Assembly (NCBI RefSeq): GCF_001298675.1
Contig: NZ_CYIG01000016.1
Location: 1 to 64,000 of the forward strand
Origin: Paenacidovorax caeni
GTDB lineage: Bacteria > Pseudomonadota > Gammaproteobacteria > Burkholderiales > Burkholderiaceae_C
Reading direction: 5' to 3'
Length of the DNA: 64,000 nucleotides
The notes under the pieces were generated by a model that ran no database searches, was not told where the DNA came from, and was given only the letters and a program-made list of their open reading frames with translations. This document shows positions 17,993 to 26,524 of this stretch, piece by piece (position 1 is the first letter of the stretch; each line of letters begins with the position of its first letter). A program made the translations under genes and the position numbers.

Positions 17993-18097
17993 AGGGACTT
18001 GCGTCCTGGCGCCGTGCCGCGGTTCCTGCGGCACACTATCCGGTTTTTGGTATTGGTATCGCGGCGGCGCGGCCGCCCCTTCGGAGCACAACTGACA

Positions 18098-18622
18098 ATG
18101 GCTGAATCCTTTTCCTACGAACAACTGATCGCTTCGGGCGAGGGCCGGTTGTTCACCCCGGACAGCGGGCGCCTGCCGCTGCCCCCCATGCTGATGTTCG
18201 ACCGCATCACGCACATCGACAGCGATGGCGGTGCGCATGGGCTCGGAAGGATCGTGGCCGAACTCGACGTCAAGCCCGATCTGTGGTTCTTCGCTTGCCA
18301 TTTCCAGGGCGATCCGGTCATGCCGGGCTGCCTGGGGCTGGACGCCATGTGGCAGCTCATCGGCTTCTATCTCACCTGGCTGCGCCTGCCAGGCCGTGGC
18401 CGTGCTTTGGGTGCTGGTGAGGTCAAATTCACGGGCGAGGTGGGCCCGGACGTCAAGCTCGTGACCTACGAGATTGATATCAAGCGCGTCATCAAGCGCA
18501 AACTCAACATGGCCATCGGCGATGCGCGCCTGCTGGCCGATGGCAAGGAAATCTACGTCGCCAACGACTTGCGCGTGGGCCTGTTCCTGCGCGAGGGCGA
18601 CCCGGCTAAGGAAGCGGCATGA
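18098..18622 (+). CDS. fabA: 3-Hydroxydecanoyl-ACP dehydratase/isomerase
   Basis: The 174-residue hot-dog-fold enzyme introduces the cis double bond in unsaturated fatty acid synthesis. It dehydrates 3-hydroxydecanoyl-ACP and isomerises trans-2- to cis-3-decenoyl-ACP. The active-site residues H68 ([14 protein letters not shown]) and D82 (LGLDAMWQ) match E. coli H70 and D84. The ATG at 18098 gives the standard N-terminus; CGGAG lies about 13 bases upstream. It overlaps fabB by four bases (ATGA), the classical fabA-fabB pair for anaerobic unsaturated fatty acid synthesis. Confidence 0.97.
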   Translation: MAESFSYEQLIASGEGRLFTPDSGRLPLPPMLMFDRITHIDSDGGAHGLGRIVAELDVKPDLWFFACHFQGDPVMPGCLGLDAMWQLIGFYLTWLRLPGRGRALGAGEVKFTGEVGPDVKLVTYEIDIKRVIKRKLNMAIGDARLLADGKEIYVANDLRVGLFLREGDPAKEAA

Positions 18623-19842
18623 CCAAGAAGCGCGTAGTCATCACGGGTGCAGGCATCGTGTCCTGCATTGGCAACGATCTGGCGACCGTCGAGGCGGCGC
18701 TGCGCGAGAGCCGCAGCGGCATCAAGGCGGTGGAGAAATTCGCCGAGTTGGGGCTGCGCAGCCAGGTCGGTGGCGCGCCCGAGATCGACATTGAGGCGCG
18801 CATCGACCGCAAGCAGCTGCGCTTCATGGGCGACGCGGCGGCCTACGCACAGATTGCACTGGAGGACGCCATTGCCCAGGCTGGGCTGACGCCAGAGCAG
18901 GTCAGCAACCCGCGCACCGGCCTGATCATGGGTTCGGGCGGCGGCTCGCCAGCCAACCAGATCGAGGCGGCGGACACGCTGCGCGAAAAGGGCATCCGCC
19001 GCGTCGGGCCGTACCAGGTCACGCGCTGCATGAGTTCCACCGTGTCGGCCTGCCTGGCGACCAACTTCAAGGTCAAGGGCATCAACTATTCCATCACGTC
19101 CGCCTGCTCTACCTCGGCGCACTGCATTGGCGCGGCGGCGCAGCAGATCGCCTGGGGCATGCAGGACGTGATGTTCGCCGGCGGCGGCGAGGAGCTGTCC
19201 TGGGGCATGTCGCTGCTGTTCGACGGCATGGGCGCCATGTCGAGCAAGTACAACGCCACGCCCGAGAAAGCCTCGCGCGCCTACGACGCGAACCGCGATG
19301 GCTTCGTCATCGCCGGCGGTGGCGGGGCCGTGGTGCTGGAAAGTCTGGAGCACGCCCAGGCGCGCGGCGCCACCATCCTGGCCGAGGTCGTGGGCTTTGG
19401 TGCCACCAGTGACGGCGAGGACATGGTCGCGCCTTCGGGTGATGGCGCCATTGCTTGCATGAAGCAGGCCATGGAGGGCCTGGATGCGCCTATCGACTAC
19501 ATCAACACCCATGGCACCTCCACGCCCGTGGGCGACATGCAGGAAGTGCGCGCCATGCAGGCAGTGTTCGGCGACGCCGTGCCGCCGTTCTCCAGCACCA
19601 AGTCGCTGACCGGCCACTCGCTGGGCGCCACGGGCGTGCAGGAGGCGATTTACTGTCTCATCATGCTGAACAAGGGCTTCATTGCCGGTTCGGCCAACGT
19701 GGAGACGCCCGATCCCTTGCTCGGTGGCATGCCGCTGGTGACGCAGACGCGCGATGCGCAACTCACCCACGTACTGTCTAACAGCTTTGGCTTTGGTGGC
19801 ACCAACGCCAGCCTGGTCCTGCGGCGCTGGCAGGGCGCCTGA
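18619..19842 (+). CDS. fabB: 3-Oxoacyl-ACP synthase I
   Basis: This beta-ketoacyl-ACP synthase (407 residues) elongates the cis-3-decenoyl-ACP made by FabA. The Cys-His-His triad is C163 (TSACSTSAH), H298 ([11 protein letters not shown]) and H333 (TGHSLGATG), identical in numbering to E. coli FabB. The C-terminal [13 protein letters not shown] loop is intact. Its ATG overlaps the fabA stop, indicating translational coupling. A strong stem-loop terminator follows 21 bases after the stop. Confidence 0.97.
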   Translation: MTKKRVVITGAGIVSCIGNDLATVEAALRESRSGIKAVEKFAELGLRSQVGGAPEIDIEARIDRKQLRFMGDAAAYAQIALEDAIAQAGLTPEQVSNPRTGLIMGSGGGSPANQIEAADTLREKGIRRVGPYQVTRCMSSTVSACLATNFKVKGINYSITSACSTSAHCIGAAAQQIAWGMQDVMFAGGGEELSWGMSLLFDGMGAMSSKYNATPEKASRAYDANRDGFVIAGGGGAVVLESLEHAQARGATILAEVVGFGATSDGEDMVAPSGDGAIACMKQAMEGLDAPIDYINTHGTSTPVGDMQEVRAMQAVFGDAVPPFSSTKSLTGHSLGATGVQEAIYCLIMLNKGFIAGSANVETPDPLLGGMPLVTQTRDAQLTHVLSNSFGFGGTNASLVLRRWQGA

Positions 19843-19863
19843 GCGGCAGCCAGCCAACACAGC

Positions 19864-19890
19864 GGGGGCCTCTGGCCCCCGTTCGCTTTT
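19864..19890 (+). terminator. Rho-independent terminator of fabAB
   Basis: GGGGGCC-TCT-GGCCCCC makes a perfect 7-bp GC stem with a 3-base loop, followed by GTTCGCTTTT. It lies between fabB and the glyQ promoter. Confidence 0.75.
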
Positions 19891-19901
19891 CAATGGCGCC
19901 C

Positions 19902-19907
19902 TAAAAT
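19902..19907 (+). promoter_or_regulatory. Possible -10 box of glyQS
   Basis: TAAAAT lies 48 bases upstream of the glyQ ATG and directly after the fabAB terminator. No good -35 is visible at 17 bases. No T-box-like leader structure is present. Confidence 0.35.
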
Positions 19908-19955
19908 GCCGGATTCGCGCGCGCACCGCCGCCCGCCCCCCTCGAACCCTCTGCC

Positions 19956-20894
19956 ATGCTCACATTTCAACAAATCATTCTTCGACTGCAGTCCTACTGG
20001 GCCGACCAGGGCTGTGCCCTGTTGCAGCCCTACGACATGGAGGTCGGGGCGGGCACCTCGCACACCGCCACCTTCCTGCGCGCCCTGGGGCCCGAGCCCT
20101 GGAAGGCTGCCTACGTGCAGCCCAGCCGCCGCCCCAAGGACGGCCGCTACGGCGAGAACCCCAACCGCCTGCAGCACTACTACCAGTACCAGGTGGTGCT
20201 CAAGCCCGCGCCGGCCAACATCCTGGAGCTGTACCTGGGTTCGCTCGAAGCCCTGGGGTTCGATCTGAAGAAGAACGATATCCGCTTCGTTGAGGACGAC
20301 TGGGAGAACCCCACGCTGGGCGCCTGGGGCCTGGGCTGGGAGGTGTGGCTCAACGGCATGGAGGTGACGCAGTTCACCTACTTCCAGCAGGTCGGCGGTA
20401 TCGACTGCAAGCCCGCCACGGGCGAAATCACCTACGGCCTGGAGCGCCTGGCCATGTACCTGCAGGGCGTGGACAACGTCTACAACCTGACCTGGACCGA
20501 CGGTCTGACCTACGGCGACGTGTACCACCAGAACGAGGTCGAGCAGTCCACCTACAACTTCGAGCATTCCGACGCCGAGTTCCTTTTCACCGCCTTCGGC
20601 GCGCATGAGAAGCAGGCGCAGCACCTGATGGCCGAGCAGCTCGCGCTGCCTGCGTATGAACAGGTGCTCAAGGCTGCGCACACCTTCAACCTGCTTGATG
20701 CACGCGGCGCCATTTCGGTGACGGAGCGTGCGGCCTACATCGGCCGCATCCGCAACCTGGCGCGCGCTGTGGCCAAGGCCTACCTGGACAGCCGCGCGCG
20801 TCTGGGTTTCCCCATGGCGCCGAAGGCGCACGCCGACGAAGTGCTGGCCGAGCTGGCCAAAGCGGCGGAACAACAGAACAAGAAGGCTGCCTGA
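19956..20894 (+). CDS. glyQ: Glycyl-tRNA synthetase alpha subunit
   Basis: The 312-residue catalytic subunit of the tetrameric (alpha2beta2) bacterial glycyl-tRNA synthetase carries the class II core. The start [20 protein letters not shown], the [19 protein letters not shown] segment and the [20 protein letters not shown] motif 2 region are diagnostic. [25 protein letters not shown] forms the late class II motif. It charges tRNA-Gly with glycine together with GlyS, which follows 17 bases downstream. Confidence 0.98.
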   Translation: MLTFQQIILRLQSYWADQGCALLQPYDMEVGAGTSHTATFLRALGPEPWKAAYVQPSRRPKDGRYGENPNRLQHYYQYQVVLKPAPANILELYLGSLEALGFDLKKNDIRFVEDDWENPTLGAWGLGWEVWLNGMEVTQFTYFQQVGGIDCKPATGEITYGLERLAMYLQGVDNVYNLTWTDGLTYGDVYHQNEVEQSTYNFEHSDAEFLFTAFGAHEKQAQHLMAEQLALPAYEQVLKAAHTFNLLDARGAISVTERAAYIGRIRNLARAVAKAYLDSRARLGFPMAPKAHADEVLAELAKAAEQQNKKAA

Positions 20895-20911
20895 GCAGGA
20901 AAGAGAACACC

Positions 20912-23074
20912 ATGACCGCACCATCCAACCTGCTCGTAGAACTGTTCGTCGAGGAGCTGCCCCCGAAGGCCTTGCAGAAGCTGGGCGACGCCTTTGCCCA
21001 GGTGCTGCTGGAGCAACTCACGGCCCAGGGGCTGGCGACTGGCGCTTCCCAGTGCACCGCCTATGCCTCGCCGCGCCGCCTGGCCGCGCACATCACGGCC
21101 GTGCTGCCCCAGGCGGCCGACAAAGCGGTATCGCAAAAGCTCATGCCCGTGTCCGTGGGCCTGGGCGCAGATGGCCAGCCCACGCCCGCGTTGCTGAAAA
21201 AGCTCACCGCCCTGGGGGCTGACGCCTCTGCCGCCGCCGCGCTCAAGCGCGTGCACGACGGCAAGGCCGAGGTGCTGTACTTCGAGAGCACGGCCAAGGG
21301 CGCGTTGCTGGCCGAGGGCCTGCAGAAAGCGCTGGACGAGGCCGTGGCCAAGCTGCCCATTCCCAAGGTCATGCGCTACCAGCTGCAGGACGGTTGGAGT
21401 AGTGTGAACTTCGTGCGCCCGGCCCATGGCCTGGTGGCGCTGCACGGCGCCAGCGTGGTGCCGGTGGCCGTGCTGGGTTTGCAGTCCGGCCGCGCCACGC
21501 AGGGCCACCGTTTTGAGGCCGCCGCGTCCCCCGTGGCGCTGCGCGATGCCGACAGCTACGCCGCGCAGCTGCGCGACGAGGGCGCCGTGATTGCCAGCTT
21601 CGCCGAGCGCCGTGCCGAGATCGTGCGCCAGCTCCAGGCGGCCGCTGACAAAGTCGGCGGTGGCGTGCGACCGATCGAGGACGCCGCGCTGCTCGATGAA
21701 GTGACGGCCCTGGTCGAGCGCCCCAACGTGCTGGTGTGCCAGTTCGAGCAGGAATTCCTCGCCGTGCCGCAGGAGTGCCTGATCCTCACCATGAAGGCCA
21801 ACCAGAAGTACTTCCCGCTGCTCGACGCCGAAGGCAAGCTCACGCACCAGTTCCTGGTGGTGAGCAACATCAGCCCGCAGGACCCGAGCGCCGTCATCCA
21901 GGGCAACGAACGCGTGGTGCGCCCGCGCCTGGCCGACGCCAAGTTCTTCTTCGACCAGGACCGCAAGAAGACCCTGGTCAGCCGCGTGGAGCAGCTCGCC
22001 AAGGTCGTGTACCACAACCAGCTCGGCACCCAGGGCGAGCGCGTGGAGCGCGTGCGCGCCATCGCCAAGGCCATTGGCGCGCAGCTGTTCGAGGCGCTCG
22101 CCGCGCAGCACCGCATCGACGGCACGCAGGACGCCGAGGTGGTGCAGGACTACCTGATGACCTGCGTGGACAACGCCGCGCTGCTGGCCAAGACCGACCT
22201 GGTCACCGACATGGTGGGCGAGTTCCCCGAGCTGCAAGGCATCATGGGCGGCTACTACGCCGTCAACGACGGGCTGCCCGACGACGTGGCCCACGCCATC
22301 GAGGACCACTACAAGCCGCGCTTCGCGGGCGACGCTCTGCCGCGCAACAACGTCGGTCTGGTGGTGGCGCTGGCCGACAAGCTGGAAACGCTGGTGGGCA
22401 TGTTCGGCATCGGCAACCTGCCCACGGGCGACCGCGACCCGTTTGCGCTGCGCCGCCATGCCCTGGGCGTGATCCGCATGCTGGCCGAGCGTGACCTGCC
22501 GCTGGACCTCTCGGCCCTGCTGGCCGCTGCCACGCCGGCTTTCGGCGGCAAGATCGAGGACGCCACGGCGCAGCTCGCCGACTTCATCTACGACCGCCTC
22601 GCCGGCAGCCTGCGCGAGCAGGGCTACAGCGCCCAGGAGGTTGATGCCGTGCTCGCCCTGCGCCCGCAGCGTCTGGCGCTGGTTCCCAAACAGCTGGCCG
22701 CGGTACGTGCCTTCGCCGCGCTGCCCGAGGCCCCGGCCCTGGCCGCCGCCAACAAGCGCGTGACCAACATCCTCAAGAAGGCGGGCGAAGTCGATGCGCA
22801 CGTGAACCCGGAGCTGCTGCAGGAGCAGGCCGAGAAGGATTTGTACGTTGCGCTGCAGCGCTTCGTGCCCGAGGCCAACGCGCAGTTCCTGGCGGGCGAC
22901 TACACCGGCAGCCTGCAAACCCTGGCCGTGCTGCGCGCGCCCGTGGATGCCTTCTTTGACGACGTGATGGTCAACGCCGAGCAGCTCGACCTGCGCCTGA
23001 ACCGCCAGGGCCTGCTCAAGACACTGCACGACGCCATGAACCGCGTGGCCGACCTGTCCCGCCTTGCCGCGTGA
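20912..23074 (+). CDS. glyS: Glycyl-tRNA synthetase beta subunit
   Basis: The beta subunit has 720 residues. It begins with the typical LLVELFVEELPPKAL, has the HD-like segment MVGEFPELQGIMGGYYA, and ends in the anticodon-binding-like helical domain (DAFFDDVMVNAEQLDLRLNR near 680). It is needed for tRNA recognition and activity of GlyQ. An AGGAAAGAG ribosome site precedes the ATG. The gene is followed after 19 bases by the GmhB-like gene, so glyQ-glyS-gmhB-plsC may form one transcription unit, an arrangement common in Burkholderiales. Confidence 0.98.
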   Translation: MTAPSNLLVELFVEELPPKALQKLGDAFAQVLLEQLTAQGLATGASQCTAYASPRRLAAHITAVLPQAADKAVSQKLMPVSVGLGADGQPTPALLKKLTALGADASAAAALKRVHDGKAEVLYFESTAKGALLAEGLQKALDEAVAKLPIPKVMRYQLQDGWSSVNFVRPAHGLVALHGASVVPVAVLGLQSGRATQGHRFEAAASPVALRDADSYAAQLRDEGAVIASFAERRAEIVRQLQAAADKVGGGVRPIEDAALLDEVTALVERPNVLVCQFEQEFLAVPQECLILTMKANQKYFPLLDAEGKLTHQFLVVSNISPQDPSAVIQGNERVVRPRLADAKFFFDQDRKKTLVSRVEQLAKVVYHNQLGTQGERVERVRAIAKAIGAQLFEALAAQHRIDGTQDAEVVQDYLMTCVDNAALLAKTDLVTDMVGEFPELQGIMGGYYAVNDGLPDDVAHAIEDHYKPRFAGDALPRNNVGLVVALADKLETLVGMFGIGNLPTGDRDPFALRRHALGVIRMLAERDLPLDLSALLAAATPAFGGKIEDATAQLADFIYDRLAGSLREQGYSAQEVDAVLALRPQRLALVPKQLAAVRAFAALPEAPALAAANKRVTNILKKAGEVDAHVNPELLQEQAEKDLYVALQRFVPEANAQFLAGDYTGSLQTLAVLRAPVDAFFDDVMVNAEQLDLRLNRQGLLKTLHDAMNRVADLSRLAA

Positions 23075-23093
23075 CACCCGCAGGGGCCCGGCC

Positions 23094-23663
23094 ATGAAAA
23101 TCATCATCCTGGACCGCGACGGCACCCTCAACCAGCTGGGCGAGGAATACATCACCACGCCCGCCGAGTGGCAGGCAGAGCGCGGTGCGCTGGAGGCCGT
23201 GGCGCGGCTCAACCGGGCCGGCTGGCACGTGGTGGTGGCCACCAACCAGCCCGGCCTGGGGCGCGGCCTGCTCGACGTGCTGGCGCTCAACGCCATCCAC
23301 GCCAAGATGCTGCGCCAGCTCGCCGCCCAGGGCGGGCGCATCGACGCCGTGTTCTACTGCCCCCACGTGCCCGACGATGGCTGCCACTGTCGCAAGCCCG
23401 CACCGGGCCTGCTCACGCAGATCGCCGAGCGCTACGGCGTGGAGCCGCGCGACCTGCGCGTGGCCGGCAGCACCGCCGAGCACCTGCAGGCGGGCGCGGC
23501 CATCGGGGCGCAACTGCACCTGGTATGCACCGGCCAGTCGGCCAGCCACGTGCCCGGCCAGCCGCTGCCGCCCGGCGTGCCCGAGGGTACCCTGGCGCAC
23601 GCCGACCTGCAGGCCTTCGCCGACCACCTGCTGGCGCCCGCACCGCCGGCCCCCGGGGCTTGA
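23094..23663 (+). CDS. gmhB: GmhB-like HAD phosphatase (heptose bisphosphate phosphatase family), motif IV degenerate
   Basis: This 189-residue HAD-superfamily protein resembles D-glycero-D-manno-heptose 1,7-bisphosphate 7-phosphatase, used in LPS core heptose synthesis. Motif I is D7-x-D9 (LDRDGTLN), motif II is ATNQPG, and the zinc-binding loop C89, H91, C97, C99 is intact with K101 of motif III. The expected motif IV (GDxxxD, magnesium-binding) reads AGSTAEHLQAG, so both aspartates are replaced (S126, H130). This may lower or change activity. Neighbours glyQS and plsC match the usual genomic place of gmhB. The symbol is by family; activity is uncertain. Confidence 0.8.
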   Translation: MKIIILDRDGTLNQLGEEYITTPAEWQAERGALEAVARLNRAGWHVVVATNQPGLGRGLLDVLALNAIHAKMLRQLAAQGGRIDAVFYCPHVPDDGCHCRKPAPGLLTQIAERYGVEPRDLRVAGSTAEHLQAGAAIGAQLHLVCTGQSASHVPGQPLPPGVPEGTLAHADLQAFADHLLAPAPPAPGA

Positions 23664-23720
23664 TCGCTATTGAAATGAGAGCTTCTGGCGCTTGCTGGAC
23701 AAGCGCTGGAGGCCAAAAAC
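23664..23720. repeat. Palindromic intergenic element, copy B
   Basis: The arms GCGCTTG (23688-23694) and CAAGCGC (23700-23706) flank the loop CTGGA. GGAGGCCAAAAA follows on the right and CGCTATTGAAATGAGAGCTT lies on the left. It occupies the gap between the gmhB-like gene and plsC and ends 11 bases before the plsC start. Confidence 0.8.
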
Positions 23721-23730
23721 GCTCCAAACC

Positions 23731-24483
23731 ATGTCCTTGATCCGCTCCCTCCTCCACCTGCTCTGGATGGCCATCACTGTCGTGCCCTACACGCTGGCCA
23801 TCCTGCTGGCCTCGCTGCTGGGCTGGCGCGGCCCGAAGCTGTACCGCATCGCCCGTGCCTGGCTGGCACTGAGCGTGGACAGCGCGCGCGTCATCATGGG
23901 CATCCGCACGCGCGTCACCGGCATGGAGCACCTGCCCCGCGGCGAGCGTGACGGCGTGGTGCTGCTGGTCAAGCACCAGTCCACCTTCGAGACCTTCCTG
24001 ATGCCGGCGATCATGCCGCACCCGCTGGCCTACGTGTTCAAGAAGGAGCTGCTGCACATCCCGTTTTTCGGCTGGTCCATCGGCCGGCTGGACATGATCC
24101 ACATCGACCGTGCGCAGCGCGCGCGCGCCTTTGTGCGTGTGATTCAGCAGGGCAAGAAGCTGCTCTCCGAGGGCGTGTGGGTCATCATGTTCCCCGAGGG
24201 CACGCGCATGCCGCGCGGCGAAAAGGGCACCTACCAGAGCAGCGGCGTGCGCCTGGCGATCGAGGCGGGTGTGCCCGTGGTGCCGGTGGCCGTCACCTCG
24301 GCCAAATGCTGGCCGCGCAAGGCCCTCATCAAGACGCCGGGCGTGGTGGATGTGTCGATTGGCCGCCCCATCGACTGCACCGGGCGCAAGTCCGACGAAG
24401 TGATGCGCGAGGTGGAGGCCTGGATCGAGGCGGAAATGCGCCGCCTCGACCCGGAAGCCTATGGCAGCAGTACAACCCCCTGA
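23731..24483 (+). CDS. plsC: 1-Acyl-sn-glycerol-3-phosphate acyltransferase
   Basis: The enzyme (250 residues) acylates lysophosphatidic acid to phosphatidic acid at the inner membrane. It has one or two N-terminal hydrophobic segments (about 5-32), acyltransferase motif I as H82-QSTF-E87 (the HX4D motif with Glu, as in betaproteobacterial PlsC), the GRLDMIHIDR region, and motif III FPEGTR at 154-159. VPVVPVAV forms motif IV. It follows the repeat element, and no strong ribosome site is adjacent to the ATG. The C-terminus ends in a repeat-like GC-rich sequence. Confidence 0.93.
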   Translation: MSLIRSLLHLLWMAITVVPYTLAILLASLLGWRGPKLYRIARAWLALSVDSARVIMGIRTRVTGMEHLPRGERDGVVLLVKHQSTFETFLMPAIMPHPLAYVFKKELLHIPFFGWSIGRLDMIHIDRAQRARAFVRVIQQGKKLLSEGVWVIMFPEGTRMPRGEKGTYQSSGVRLAIEAGVPVVPVAVTSAKCWPRKALIKTPGVVDVSIGRPIDCTGRKSDEVMREVEAWIEAEMRRLDPEAYGSSTTP

Positions 24484-24600
24484 GCCGCTGCGCGGCTTCC
24501 CCCTTCTCTCTACGCGCTGCGCGCTACGGGAAGGGGGACGCAGCCCTCGCTGCGGGGCGGCCCTTGCTCGGCTGCCCGCGCCTGGGCCGCTACCCGTGCC
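24470..24600. repeat. GC-rich interspersed repeat between plsC and the YgjP-like gene
   Basis: The stretch beginning ACCCCCTGAGCCGCTGCGCG and containing AAGGGGGACGCAGCCCTCGC then TGCGGGGCGGCCCTTG is, from memory, a widespread intergenic sequence in Acidovorax-type genomes. It includes several short dyads (GCCGCTGCGCGGC; CCCCCTTCTC with GGGAAGGGGG). It covers the plsC stop codon and separates two same-strand genes. Boundaries are approximate. Confidence 0.55.
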
Positions 24601-24656
24601 TGGGCTGCGCCGATTTCATGCGCTACGGGTGGCGCGCCGCGCCATGGATCGCTGAC

Positions 24657-25520
24657 ATGCCCGCCTGGCTGCAGCAGGTGTTCGACTGGCTGGACGCGCC
24701 CCAGCCCGCCGCGTCCGCCCCCACGCCTGCGCCGCGCAGCCGCCGCATTGCGCCCACGGCCCCCCCTGGCGCGGGCGTTTTCAGCCACCCCGAGGCCAGC
24801 CGCGAGGTGCTGCTGGGCGGCGTGCGCGTGGCCTACCGGCTGCAGCGTGCGCGGCGGCGCACCATCGGCTTCACCGTGGGGCCGGACGGCTTGGCGGTGC
24901 GCGCGCCTGGCTGGGTCACGCTCGCGGCGGTGGATGCCGCGCTGCAGGAGAAGGCCGCGTGGATTCTGCGCAAGCTCGGCGAGGCCAGCGCGCGCCAGCG
25001 CCGCCAGGCCGATGCGCGCATCGTCTGGGCCGACGGCGCCACGCTGCCGTACCTGGGCGAGGCCCTGACCCTGCGCCTGGACCCCTCGCAGCAGCGCCGG
25101 GGCATGCTGGCAGCGCCGGACGGCGGCCGCCCGGTCCTGTACCTGGGGCTGGCGCATGCCGCCCAGGGCGCACAGATCCGCGACGCCGCGCAGGCCTGGT
25201 TCAAGCACCAGGCGCGCGCGCACTTCACGGCGCGGCTTGCGCATTTCGCACCGTTGCTGGGCGTGCAATGGCGCAGTCTGCGCCTGTCGAGCGCGCAAAC
25301 GCGCTGGGGCAGCGCGCGCGCCGACGGCTCCATCGCCCTCAACTGGCGCCTGCTGCACTACCGCCCGGCCATCATCGACTACGTGGTGGCGCACGAGCTC
25401 TCGCACCTGCGCGTGATGGACCACAGCCCGCGCTTCTGGGACACCGTGGCCGAGGTCGTGCCCGACTACGGCCGCCTGCGCCAGCAGTTGCGCGAGCAGC
25501 CCGCGCCGCCGTGGGAGTAG
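24657..25520 (+). CDS. YgjP-like M48-type metallopeptidase
   Basis: This protein (287 residues) has a C-terminal DUF45/YgjP-like zinc peptidase domain: the HELSH motif (VVAHELSHLRVMDHSPRFW near residues 240-258) and the upstream LRLSSAQTRWGSARADGSIALNWRLLH are diagnostic. The N-terminal about 50 residues are proline/alanine rich and unconserved. YgjP relatives appear with type I restriction loci or alone, and their cellular target is not known. The start at 24657 is uncertain; an in-frame ATG at 24618 also exists but lies inside the upstream repeat. Confidence 0.8.
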   Translation: MPAWLQQVFDWLDAPQPAASAPTPAPRSRRIAPTAPPGAGVFSHPEASREVLLGGVRVAYRLQRARRRTIGFTVGPDGLAVRAPGWVTLAAVDAALQEKAAWILRKLGEASARQRRQADARIVWADGATLPYLGEALTLRLDPSQQRRGMLAAPDGGRPVLYLGLAHAAQGAQIRDAAQAWFKHQARAHFTARLAHFAPLLGVQWRSLRLSSAQTRWGSARADGSIALNWRLLHYRPAIIDYVVAHELSHLRVMDHSPRFWDTVAEVVPDYGRLRQQLREQPAPPWE

Positions 25521-25581
25521 CGCGGGCGCGGCGCCGGATTCGGTCAGAATGCGGCGTTCGCCACCTCCACAACGCGTTGCC

Positions 25582-26013
25582 ATGACCACCGATTCCGCTT
25601 CTTCCGCTGCCACGCCGTCCCCCGCCGAGGGCTATGCGGGCGACGTCTCACCGCAGTTGGCCTGGCAGTGGGTGCAAGCGGGCGAGGCCGTGCTCATCGA
25701 CGTGCGTACCGACGCCGAGCGTGCCTGGGTCGGGTACGTTCCCGGTGCCGCCGCCGTGGCCTGGAAACAGTGGCCCGGCATGGTGCAGAACCCGGATTTC
25801 GACGCGCAGCTGCGTGCCGCCGTGCCTGCTGGCATGAAGGCCGTGCTGCTGTGCCGCAGCGGCGTGCGCTCGGTCGCCGCCGCGCGGCGCGCAACCGAGC
25901 TGGGCATTACCGCCTACAACATCCTCGAAGGCTTTGAGGGCGACGCCGACGGCCTGGCGCAGCGCGGCAGGCTCGGGGGCTGGCGGTTCCATGGCCTGCC
26001 GTGGCGCCAGTGA
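25582..26013 (+). CDS. Rhodanese-like sulfurtransferase
   Basis: The 143-residue single-domain rhodanese has the N-terminal LIDVRTDAERAWVGYVPGAAAVAW block and the active-site loop with C91 (LLCRSGVRSV), followed by NILEGFEGDADG. Such proteins move sulfane sulfur via a cysteine persulfide. The six-residue loop is typical of sulfur-rather than arsenate-specific members. The physiological acceptor is unknown. A CAGAAT -10-like sequence lies about 31 bases upstream of the ATG, so it may have its own promoter. Confidence 0.9.
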   Translation: MTTDSASSAATPSPAEGYAGDVSPQLAWQWVQAGEAVLIDVRTDAERAWVGYVPGAAAVAWKQWPGMVQNPDFDAQLRAAVPAGMKAVLLCRSGVRSVAAARRATELGITAYNILEGFEGDADGLAQRGRLGGWRFHGLPWRQ

Positions 26014-26524
26014 TGCTCCTTCAAAGATAGCGGCTAGCGCACGCTGTGCAACAGCTTTAGTGCCAAAGTAATCTGAAGTCGTTGCTAGGAAAGCGCGAGG
26101 TGCTATTACTTTTGTGTGCCCGCATGGCACGGCCGGCGCGTGCGGCGCAAGCGCTGCACCGCAAACCGACAGACACCGACCTGGCCTCCTTTCTCCGCAC
26201 CTGCGGCAGCGCGGTGCGGGGGAGCGCAAGGGTGTCTTGGCTGTGGCCATCGGCGTCCATCTCCCGCCGGCTTTCGCTGTGAATTGCAGGCATTTGCCCT
26301 CTTTTGCCTGTGTGATGGCGGCAAATAGAGGTGGGCATTCTTGGTTGTTGGCTACTTCGGGGAAAGTGTGGGTAACTTCGGTCTTTTTTGGTTGAATTTG
26401 CGCTCTTTTGCGTGCATTGTTTTGTAATCCGCTTTTTTGCCAAGGGCTTGGCACAAAGACGGCGCGCCTTCCTAGAATCCGCCCAGCCCAGCTGCCGTGC
26501 GGTGTCCGGGCGTGAGGAACCAAC
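26014..26524. other. 511-base intergenic region before the biotin operon
   Basis: No believable gene is seen. Near the left end, AAAGATAGCGGCTAGCGC followed by GCAACAGC looks like a decayed copy of the palindromic element (about 26027-26068). The right third is clearly more AT-rich than the surroundings. It holds TTGTAATCC (26422-26430), which matches 8 of 9 bases of a BirA half-site, but the second half-site is poor. A TTGGCA/TAGAAT promoter-like pair (26448-26453, 26473-26478) has an over-long 19-base spacer. This is probably the promoter region of bioM. Confidence 0.5.

Noticed and set aside
19843-19955. T-box or other riboswitch before glyQS
   Set aside because: Only a terminator for fabAB and a -10-like hexamer are seen; there is no room or sequence for a T-box.
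20780-23341. An 853-codon minus-strand frame opposite glyS
   Set aside because: It is antisense to a well-conserved synthetase gene and has no recognisable motif.
26114-26395. A 93-codon frame in the gap before bioM
   Set aside because: No ribosome site, no family resemblance and an unlikely composition; probably non-coding.
26448-26463. Sigma-54-like promoter (GG-N10-GC) before bioM
   Set aside because: The -24 part TTGGCAC fits, but the -12 part CGGCG is far from TTGCA, so the match is probably chance.
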